Assembly: GCA_029248845.1 (NCBI GenBank)
Contig: JAQWIO010000004.1
Coordinates: forward strand, 1 to 7,443
Length of the DNA stretch: 7,443 nucleotides
Direction of reading: 5' to 3'
From: Polaribacter sp.
GTDB taxonomy: Bacteria; Bacteroidota; Bacteroidia; Flavobacteriales; Flavobacteriaceae
The notes beneath the pieces were generated by a model that was not told the DNA's origin, ran no database searches, and saw only the letters and a program-made list of their open reading frames with translations. Positions 1-5,126 of the stretch are shown here, piece by piece (positions within the stretch are counted from its first letter, which is position 1; each line of letters opens with the position of its first letter). Both the position numbers and the translations under genes were made by a program.

Positions 1-621
1 TATAATTTTAGAATTTTAGTAGACGATGCTCACGGATTTGGAACCCTTGGAGAAGGAGGTAGAGGTACTGGTTTTGAACAAGGAGTTCAAGATGAAATAG
101 ATGTATATTTTGCAACATTTGCAAAATCAATGGCCGGTATTGGTGCTTTTTTAGCAGGGAATAAAGAAGTGATTCAATATTTACAATACAACATGCGTTC
201 GCAAACATTTGCAAAATCCTTACCAATGGCTATGGTAAAAGGTGCCTTAAAGCGTTTAGATATGTTACGTACCATGCCAGAGTTAAAAGAAAAATTGTGG
301 AAAAATACCAATGCTTTACAATCTGGATTGCGAGCAGCTGGTTTTGATTTAGGAACGACACAAACATGTATTACTCCTGTATTCTTAAAAGGAGATATTC
401 CAGAAGCAATGGCAATGGTGAATGATTTACGAGAGAACCATGGGATATTTTGTTCTATTGTAGTCTACCCAGTCATACCAAAAGGATTAATTATTTTACG
501 ATTGATACCAACCGCAACTCACACTCAAGAAGATATAGATGAAACCATTACGGCTTTTTCTGCGATTCGAGTTTTGTTAGAAAATGGGACGTACAAAAAA
601 ATTGCAGCTTCGATGCTATAA
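1..621 (+). CDS. spt: Serine palmitoyltransferase (alpha-oxoamine synthase family), C-terminal part
   Basis: The reading frame is open from base 1, so the N-terminal half of this PLP enzyme lies outside the window; 206 residues remain of a family that is usually about 400. It would condense L-serine with a fatty acyl-CoA to 3-ketosphinganine, the first step of sphingolipid synthesis, which is characteristic of Bacteroidota. Visible motifs are VDDAHGFG (fragment residues 7-14), with the Asp and His that contact the cofactor ring, and TFAKS around residue 42 (codon 124-126), where the Lys would form the Schiff base with PLP. The stretch RSQTFAKSLP and the C-terminal RLIPTATHT segment (about residues 164-172) match my memory of Bacteroidota serine palmitoyltransferases better than KBL or BioF. 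The gene is followed 20 bp later by a terminator, so it is the last gene of its unit. Glycine C-acetyltransferase (kbl) is the main alternative. Confidence 0.85.
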   Translation, partial: YNFRILVDDAHGFGTLGEGGRGTGFEQGVQDEIDVYFATFAKSMAGIGAFLAGNKEVIQYLQYNMRSQTFAKSLPMAMVKGALKRLDMLRTMPELKEKLWKNTNALQSGLRAAGFDLGTTQTCITPVFLKGDIPEAMAMVNDLRENHGIFCSIVVYPVIPKGLIILRLIPTATHTQEDIDETITAFSAIRVLLENGTYKKIAASML

Positions 622-641
622 TTTTTTTTATGAACAGATAT

Positions 642-671
642 AAAACCGAGTCAATCTTCTCGGTTTTTTTT
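642..671 (+). terminator. Rho-independent terminator of the serine palmitoyltransferase gene
   Basis: A perfect 9-bp stem, AAAACCGAG (642-650) with CTCGGTTTT (659-667), encloses an 8-nt loop. It ends in an uninterrupted run of eight T (664-671). It begins 20 bp after the stop codon. Confidence 0.9.
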
Positions 672-722
672 AGTGATAAAATGTTTTCAACATCTTAGTT
701 AAAATAATAGTAGAGAATACAA

Positions 723-948
723 CTAATACTATTTTATTCTTACTAGATGAAAAAGGATGTTAAGTCCAAAAAAAAATGCTGATTTTTTAACTTATTTTTT
801 ACTATCTTTAGTATATATATTAACGGACCCCCTAAGTCTGTCAAAAAAAAAAGTCATACTTCACACCGGTTTTTATACGAAAATAGCTCTTTTTTAATGA
901 GGGTTTCCATAGCTTGTTAAAGCTACAATTTAGTTTCTAATACTATTT
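723..948. repeat. Direct repeat of 12-mer CTAATACTATTT upstream of the gasdermin-like gene
   Basis: Identical 12-base copies occur at 723-734 and 937-948, 214 bp apart, both in the gap before the gasdermin-like gene. The 10-base core AATACTATTT occurs a third time at 3262-3271, inside a hairpin after another gene. The AT-rich composition makes chance a real possibility. Confidence 0.3.
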
Positions 949-956
949 ATAAATAG

Positions 957-1049
957 AAAAAAACACCCTATACTATTGTGTTTTTTCTCTATTGTCACCA
1001 AGTTAGTTTTGCTCAAAACAAAGTAATTAATATAAAAAACACAACCGAA
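957..1049 (+). pseudogene. Signal-peptide-like leader in frame with the gasdermin-like gene, no ATG
   Basis: Directly after a TAG stop (954-956), the frame of the downstream gene reads KKTPYTIVFFLYCHQVSFAQ and then enters the gasdermin-like protein. This has the shape of a Bacteroidota Sec signal peptide: two lysines, a hydrophobic core, and a SFA-Q cleavage-like end. No ATG precedes it. The sequence immediately before is ATAGAAAAAAAC, and removing one A from ATAG would give ATG-AAA-AAA-AC, an ordinary signal-peptide start. The only recognised start in this stretch is GTG at 978, which would skip the two lysines and give a poor signal peptide. I read it as either a decayed leader from another gene joined to this locus, or the real leader of this gene carrying a one-base lesion or sequencing error. 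It holds the only cysteine in the combined frame. Confidence 0.35.
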
Positions 1050-1751
1050 ATGAACCTAACAAAAACTCTAAGAAAACAAGGGTATGACTTGATAGAAGGC
1101 CCAATTCGAAACCATAATTTATTACAATTGTGGTTAAAAACTATGTTTAATGGCGTAGAACTGTACTATGCACATTTACAACATGCCTTTAAAAGCTCTG
1201 TTGTTCTATATGAGATCGAAAATAAAGCTTTTCGAATAGATGCTTCCGTAAAAGACGAATACGGCTTTAATATCGGAATTTCTTTATTAGAAGATATTTT
1301 AGATTCTCTCGGTCTTGGAGCATTTAAATTACTTTTAGAGATAGTGTCTGGTAAAAAAATAAGCATTAGCTATGATCATTCCATTACGAAAGAGATTCCC
1401 ATTGGTGAAATACAAAATTACTTATTAAATTCAGATTTTTTGCATCCGAACAGGGCACTATTGAATAATGCCAATAAAGATAACATACTCATAATTTCGG
1501 GTGTTCTTTTTGCTAAAAATCTTGTTGTTGAAATTGAAACTGATTTTTCTATCGATGCAGACTTTGTCTCTGAATTAACGAATCTAGTTGATGACAAACT
1601 AAATTTATCTATACTAAGTAAAAATTCCTTAAAAATGGTCTCCAAAGGAGAAAATTTCTTTCCTGTTGCTGTTAAAGCCTCCAGAATTAACTTTTATAAA
1701 GGACATTTTCTTGATACAAACCTCGTTACAGATAACAGAAGGTTTTTTTAA
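1050..1751 (+). CDS. Putative bacterial gasdermin (divergent, orphan)
   Basis: This is a 233-residue protein counted from the ATG at 1050; GTG at 978 would add 24 residues that look like a signal peptide, so I prefer 1050. I recognise the bacterial gasdermin pattern. An N-terminal LRKQGYDLIEGPI (residues 7-19) matches the first strand of the family, which usually reads like GY-x-L-hydrophobic-x-x-P. A helical IGISLLEDILDSLG (75-88) follows, then strand KKISISYDH (102-110) and IGEIQNYLL (118-126), strand ILIISGVLFAKNLVVEI (146-162), and a terminal GENFFPVAVKASRINFYKG (200-218). Family members are autoinhibited by a short C-terminal tail; protease removal of the tail lets them form large membrane pores that kill the infected cell. 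Here only about 15 residues follow the last strand, no protease gene is adjacent, and the protein has no cysteine, so the usual N-terminal palmitoylation site is absent. The identification rests on pattern memory, without a search. Confidence 0.68.
   Translation: MNLTKTLRKQGYDLIEGPIRNHNLLQLWLKTMFNGVELYYAHLQHAFKSSVVLYEIENKAFRIDASVKDEYGFNIGISLLEDILDSLGLGAFKLLLEIVSGKKISISYDHSITKEIPIGEIQNYLLNSDFLHPNRALLNNANKDNILIISGVLFAKNLVVEIETDFSIDADFVSELTNLVDDKLNLSILSKNSLKMVSKGENFFPVAVKASRINFYKGHFLDTNLVTDNRRFF
1718..1749 (+). terminator. Terminator hairpin overlapping the 3' end of the gasdermin-like gene
   Basis: AAACCTC (1718-1724) and GTTA (1725-1728) pair with TAAC (1733-1736) and, past single-base bulges at 1737 and 1739, with G-AGGTTT (1738-1745). 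A run of seven T follows (1743-1749). The stop codon TAA (1749-1751) lies at the end of the T-run, so the final codons are read from within the hairpin. Confidence 0.65.
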
Positions 1752-2015
1752 TAATTTTACTCAAAAAAATTCTTTATCATAAAGTTTTTATTTCATTTTT
1801 TTTATTTTTGGCATGTTTTGTAAAGTTTTATAGAATCTTTAATTGTAAATAAGCTTCTATAAATTTATTTTAAAAGATTGCCCCCTTTCGTTAAATTTAG
1901 TTGCTTTACCATTTCGTTCGTTTTTCTATGAACAAATATCTTTCAATATTCAGCACTTATTTTTCATGTTCCTCTCTAAAAAAAACATTACATAATAAAA
2001 CGAGTAGAGTAAAAT

Positions 2016-3203
2016 ATGGTTTCAATGAAAATTAAAACAAATAGAATAGAGTCAATAGATTTTTTAAGAGGAGTTGTAATGATTATTATGGCGCTAGATC
2101 ACGTTAGAGATTATTTTTATTATGGTGCTTTTATAGGAGATCCTACAGATTTAGAAACGACTACACCATTTCTTTTTTTTACAAGAATCATAACGCATTA
2201 TTGTGCTCCCATTTTCGTTTTATTGACAGGAACAGCGGCTTATATATATGGCTCTAAAAAAAGTAAATTAACGCTTTCTAAATTTTTATTAACGAGAGGT
2301 TTATGGTTAATTTTTCTTGAAATAATACTTAATAATTTTATTTGGTGGTTTGATATTACTTATAATTTTATTGTTTTTCAAGTTATTTGGGCAATCGGTA
2401 TAAGTATGGTACTGCTCTCTGGATTGGTTTATCTTCACAAAAGATACATACTTTTTATAGGGATACTCATTACGCTTTTTCACAATCTTTTAGATCAGCT
2501 TATTGTTGAGGGATCAAATTTCACAAGTATACTTTGGTATATCCTCCACCAAGGTGGAAGTATTCCTTTTAATGATGGTTCCTTAAATTTTTTCTATCCA
2601 GTTATTCCCTGGACAGGAATTATGTGCTTAGGCTATTGTTTAGGTAGTTTATATACAAAAGACATAGGAAGTGAATATAGAATTTCACTCTTATATAAAA
2701 TTGGTATTGGTGCAGTTGTTGCTTTCGTTCTCTTGAGGTTTTTAAGCTTCTATGGTGATGCTCATTTGTGGGAAATTCAGAAAACTTTTAGTAGAACTAT
2801 TATGGATTTCTTTAAAGTAAGTAAATATCCACCATCGTTGCATTATACTTTAATGACAGTAGGACCAGTATTGATTCTTCTTGCATTTATAGAAAAGTAT
2901 AAAAATATATTTACAGATTTTTTTGTTGTTTTTGGGCGGGTTCCGTTACTGTATTATTTTCTTCATGTATTAGTTATTCATGTTTTCGCTATCATTGTTT
3001 TGTTAATAGTAGGAGACGATTGGAGTTTAATGATTATCAATTCTGCAAGTTTTAAGAATCAATTATTGGTAGACTATGGATATAATTTATTTATTGTTTA
3101 TTTGATATGGTTAGTTCTTATCGCTTTGTTATATCCAATTTGTAAAAAATACATGATTTACAAAGCTTCAAATAAAGATAAATGGTGGTTGAGTTACTTG
3201 TAA
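2016..3203 (+). CDS. DUF1624 / HGSNAT-catalytic-like multi-pass membrane acyltransferase
   Basis: This is a 395-residue integral membrane protein with about ten hydrophobic segments. The N-terminus RIESIDFLRGVVMIIMALDH (residues 10-29), continuing as VRDYF, is the signature of the DUF1624 / heparan-alpha-glucosaminide N-acetyltransferase-like family. KYPPSLHYTLMT (270-281) and FGRVPLLYYFLHVLVIH (306-322) are the other conserved stretches. Family members are thought to transfer acyl groups across the inner membrane to sugars, but the substrate of bacterial members is mostly unknown, and nothing nearby identifies it. Two starts are possible, ATG 2016 and ATG 2025; the family motif begins a few residues after either, and the second gives the more typical MKIKTNR start. 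The gene stands alone, with a 264-bp gap before it and hairpins after it. Confidence 0.85.
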   Translation: MVSMKIKTNRIESIDFLRGVVMIIMALDHVRDYFYYGAFIGDPTDLETTTPFLFFTRIITHYCAPIFVLLTGTAAYIYGSKKSKLTLSKFLLTRGLWLIFLEIILNNFIWWFDITYNFIVFQVIWAIGISMVLLSGLVYLHKRYILFIGILITLFHNLLDQLIVEGSNFTSILWYILHQGGSIPFNDGSLNFFYPVIPWTGIMCLGYCLGSLYTKDIGSEYRISLLYKIGIGAVVAFVLLRFLSFYGDAHLWEIQKTFSRTIMDFFKVSKYPPSLHYTLMTVGPVLILLAFIEKYKNIFTDFFVVFGRVPLLYYFLHVLVIHVFAIIVLLIVGDDWSLMIINSASFKNQLLVDYGYNLFIVYLIWLVLIALLYPICKKYMIYKASNKDKWWLSYL

Positions 3204-3237
3204 ATATCAGGTTTAATAACTTACTTTTTTTATAGAT

Positions 3238-3273
3238 AAAATAGTTTTTTAAGCTCAAAAAAATACTATTTTA
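3238..3273 (+). terminator. Hairpin after the membrane acyltransferase gene, possible terminator
   Basis: AAAATAGT (3238-3245) pairs perfectly with ACTATTTT (3265-3272). The stem continues through a T-run (3246-3250) and an A-run (3257-3263) past a bulged T at 3264, and the loop is AAGCTC. It begins 35 bp after the stop codon. There is no separate T-tail beyond the stem, so it may be weak or serve to protect the 3' end. Confidence 0.5.
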
Positions 3274-3307
3274 TAAAAGCTAGGAAAAGTCTCTAATATT
3301 TTTTTCT

Positions 3308-3342
3308 AAAAAAAACCGTAAATAATTTATTTACGATTTTTT
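3308..3342. terminator. Bidirectional terminator between convergent genes
   Basis: CGTAAATA (3317-3324) pairs with TATTTACG (3328-3335). The stem is flanked by an A-run (3308-3315) on the left and a T-run (3337-3342) on the right, so it gives a hairpin plus U-tract on either strand. It lies 28 bp beyond the end of the lipoprotein gene on the minus strand and also faces the acyltransferase gene. Confidence 0.75.
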
Positions 3343-3370
3343 AGTTTAAAAAGTAAGCAGATTTTCTTAC

Positions 3371-4264
3371 TTATCTTGCAAATTGTGTTAATGATGAGAT
3401 TTTTCCATCCAAATCAAAGTAAAACATTTCCATTAGTTCTTTTTCCCAAATTTTCCCAGATTTAAAAACTCTACGTTCATTTGAAAACATCATTACCCCA
3501 GATGCAGCATCAGTATTTGCTATTTTAATGGGAATTATAGAATAAGGTGTCCAACTAACAGATTTGAAGTTTTTAAACATTCCAGCAAGTTCTTTATTGC
3601 TAAGTTTTGAAACATTTCCTTGATAATCATTAATGGTTACTTGGTCTGCAAAAAATGTTCTTACTGCTGTAATATCTAATTTATTATAATGATCTACCAT
3701 TGTTTCCAATATTTCCGTTTCATTTCTATTTGAAAACATAAAAGGGCGACCAGTGTATTTACCCGGTTTTTTACCAAAATATTTTCCTCCAGAAGAACTT
3801 CCGAAATTAACAGAATCGATAGATTTCCATTGTTTAAATCCTTTTACTTTCCCTTGCTTATTTAGAATAAATAGCTCCATTAAATCCAATTTTTCATAAG
3901 AACCATTTTTGTAATTACGTTCTTCCTTAGACCATGCTAATACTTGTTGATCTTCTCCATCCATGGATAATGGAACAACTTTATAAGGTTTCATACTTAT
4001 TGAGTTCATTGACGTTAACCATTTTTCTGTATCTGCTTTGCCATTTTCACCCAGAAAAGTAGCATCATAATAAGTACTTAATTGATCAGCGTTTTGATTT
4101 GAATAAGCTTTAGAGAGTTCTAAGATTGTCTGAGTAGAAGAAGCATCGCCAAAAGAATACGACTTTCCATTATTATCGCCTGGTCCAAGATAAGCCCCCC
4201 CTTTATTATTACAACTTAAAAAAGCAAGCGTTAAGACTAAAAATACTAATAGTTTGAATTTCAT
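3371..4264 (-). CDS. Lipoprotein with two tandem NTF2/SnoaL-like domains
   Basis: This is a 297-residue predicted lipoprotein. A lysine-containing start is followed by a hydrophobic core and the lipobox FLSC, with Cys18 as the lipidated residue. The following NNKGGAYLGPGDNNG is a flexible linker, and the glycines suggest surface or outer-membrane sorting, which I infer only. The mature part is an internal duplication. Residues 45-148 and 182-296 each begin with an ILE-helix segment, continue through a Pro-Tyr strand (KPYKVVPLS at 92-100; TPYSIIPIK at 239-247) and end in a similar block (ERNYKNGSYEKLDLMELF at 115-132; ERRVFKSGKIWEKELMEMF at 263-281). The layout of helices then curved strands suggests the cone-shaped NTF2/SnoaL fold, which binds small hydrophobic ligands. 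No catalytic residue is obvious. It is divergent from an HxlR regulator that may control it. The function is unknown. Confidence 0.8.
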   Translation of the reverse strand: MKFKLLVFLVLTLAFLSCNNKGGAYLGPGDNNGKSYSFGDASSTQTILELSKAYSNQNADQLSTYYDATFLGENGKADTEKWLTSMNSISMKPYKVVPLSMDGEDQQVLAWSKEERNYKNGSYEKLDLMELFILNKQGKVKGFKQWKSIDSVNFGSSSGGKYFGKKPGKYTGRPFMFSNRNETEILETMVDHYNKLDITAVRTFFADQVTINDYQGNVSKLSNKELAGMFKNFKSVSWTPYSIIPIKIANTDAASGVMMFSNERRVFKSGKIWEKELMEMFYFDLDGKISSLTQFAR

Positions 4265-4277
4265 ATTTATATATATT

Positions 4278-4298
4278 AAGTTAGTAAAAGACTAATTT
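4278..4298. promoter_or_regulatory. Inverted repeat in the divergent promoter region, candidate operator
   Basis: TTAGT (4281-4285), five bases, then ACTAA (4291-4295) form an inverted repeat, with outer AA/TT pairs at 4278-4279 and 4297-4298. The site is 13-35 bp upstream of the lipoprotein start codon, where a dimeric regulator would block transcription. The regulator encoded by the divergent HxlR-type gene is the obvious candidate; this is inference. Confidence 0.3.
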
Positions 4299-4359
4299 AC
4301 AACAATATAATTTTTCACTAGTTTTATTTTAAAAATTAATTATTTTTAATTTCTTTTAA

Positions 4360-4394
4360 TTTGCATAAGCGTATTTAAATAGATATCTTGCATA
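4360..4394 (+). promoter_or_regulatory. Candidate Bacteroidota promoter of the HxlR gene with repeated TTGCATA
   Basis: TTTG at 4360-4363 could be the -33 element. TATCTTG at 4384-4390, after a 20-base spacer, resembles the -7 consensus TAnnTTTG. Transcription would start about 20 bases before the ATG at 4419. A heptamer TTGCATA occurs twice, at 4361-4367 and 4388-4394, overlapping both boxes, which would suit autoregulation. Confidence 0.4.
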
Positions 4395-4418
4395 GTAAAT
4401 ATTTTAACCCTTATAAAA

Positions 4419-4865
4419 ATGAAAACACTTGACCCTACATGTGCAATCGCTTACTCCACAAAACTTTTAGGAGACAAATGGTCTCTTTTAATCTTAAGAG
4501 ATATTATTTTACACAAAAAAACCAGATTTAAAGAATTTAGAAGCTCAAAAGAAAATATTGCTACCAACATTCTTTCAAATAGGTTAAAATCAATGAAGTC
4601 TTACGGATTTATTGAATTATTAGATCCTGAAGGAACAAAAAAAAGTAGACAATATATAGCCACCAATAAGGGGCTTTCAGTTCTACCTATTATCATTGAA
4701 TTTTATTTACTTTCTATTCATTCTATCGATGAGTCTCTACTTAACAAATCTCAAATGATGACTAAAAATGAGATTCTTCAGAACCGTAATCACTTCGAGA
4801 AGAAAAAAAAAGAGAGCTATCTTAATTTTGTCAATGAACAAAAAATAATGAAATCTGTAGCATAA
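4419..4865 (+). CDS. HxlR-family winged helix-turn-helix transcriptional regulator
   Basis: This is a 148-residue protein whose first 100 residues are a clear HxlR (DUF24) domain. LLGDKWSLLILRDI (17-30) is the family hallmark. RFKEFRSSKENIATNILSNR (36-55) covers the recognition helix-turn-helix, and GFIELL to RQYIATNKG (63-85) is the wing and its following helix. A single Cys8 (DPTCAIAYS) sits at the position of the conserved N-terminal cysteine that senses electrophiles or oxidants in relatives such as YodB, so redox sensing is plausible. The last 40 residues are a charged helical extension rich in Lys and Asn. The regulator is transcribed divergently from the lipoprotein gene, the usual arrangement for HxlR proteins and their targets. 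Confidence 0.92.
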   Translation: MKTLDPTCAIAYSTKLLGDKWSLLILRDIILHKKTRFKEFRSSKENIATNILSNRLKSMKSYGFIELLDPEGTKKSRQYIATNKGLSVLPIIIEFYLLSIHSIDESLLNKSQMMTKNEILQNRNHFEKKKKESYLNFVNEQKIMKSVA

Positions 4866-5076
4866 TAATAAATAATTACCTCTTTTCGATTAAATTTTTA
4901 GAATATTGTCTTCCTTATTTCCTTTTAAAGCTCCATAGAGTTTTAGAAGTGTTTTAATATTAGATCTAATTTTAAGATTTAGATGTATTTATTATGATTT
5001 AATTTGAGATAATTGTGCTCTAACTTCAAGTTGATAAAATTGATTTCTTTAGAAGCAATAAAATTTATATAAAAGC

Positions 5077-5107
5077 ATAAGCCCATCATTTAAAACGATG
5101 GGCTTAT
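5077..5107. terminator. Bidirectional terminator between the HxlR and helicase genes
   Basis: A perfect 11-bp stem, ATAAGCCCATC (5077-5087) with GATGGGCTTAT (5097-5107), encloses a 9-base loop. T-rich sequence follows on the plus strand, and T-rich sequence follows on the minus strand as well. It lies 19 bp beyond the helicase stop codon, so its main role is to end that minus-strand transcript. It is about 210 bp from the HxlR stop. Confidence 0.85.
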
Positions 5108-5126
5108 TTTATATTTTATTTAGCGA

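Larger units (their letters stand above)
672..1049. other. Long AT-rich intergenic region upstream of the gasdermin-like gene
   Basis: I see no gene with a normal ATG start here. Contents, from left: two weak inverted repeats (AACATC 689-694 with GATGTT 756-761; AATAGTA 706-712 with TACTATT 727-733); a possible -7-like box TATCTTTA at 803-810 without a convincing -33 partner; a 6-bp stem ACGGAC/GTCTGT (823-828 and 836-841, one G-T pair) followed by an A-run, not a T-run; a 6-bp hairpin TAGCTT-GTTA-AAGCTA at 910-925; two copies of a 12-mer at 723-734 and 937-948; and a signal-peptide-like open stretch from 957 that runs in frame into the gasdermin-like gene. None of these is proven to be functional. 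Confidence 0.5.

Noticed and set aside
8..226. Minus-strand open frame of 72 codons
   Set aside because: It lies opposite the clearly coding serine palmitoyltransferase segment and has a composition unlike a real protein.
823..851. Hairpin ACGGAC/GTCTGT followed by a long A-run, considered as a minus-strand terminator
   Set aside because: On the minus strand the T-run comes before the stem, not after it, and no minus-strand gene ends there.
1166..1366. Minus-strand open frame of 66 codons, and a similar one at 1418-1645
   Set aside because: Both lie opposite the gasdermin-like gene, have no recognisable protein features, and are explained by the AT-rich codon use of the true gene.
1752..2015. 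Possible promoter boxes TAAATTTA (1892-1899) and TATCTTTC (1937-1944) before the membrane acyltransferase gene
   Set aside because: Both miss the final G of the -7 consensus and neither has a convincing -33 element at the right distance, so they are not listed as features.
2016..3203. Idea that the membrane acyltransferase lipidates the gasdermin-like protein as part of one system
   Set aside because: Bacterial gasdermin palmitoylation is reported as self-catalysed, this protein has no cysteine, and the two genes are separated by a terminator and 264 bp.
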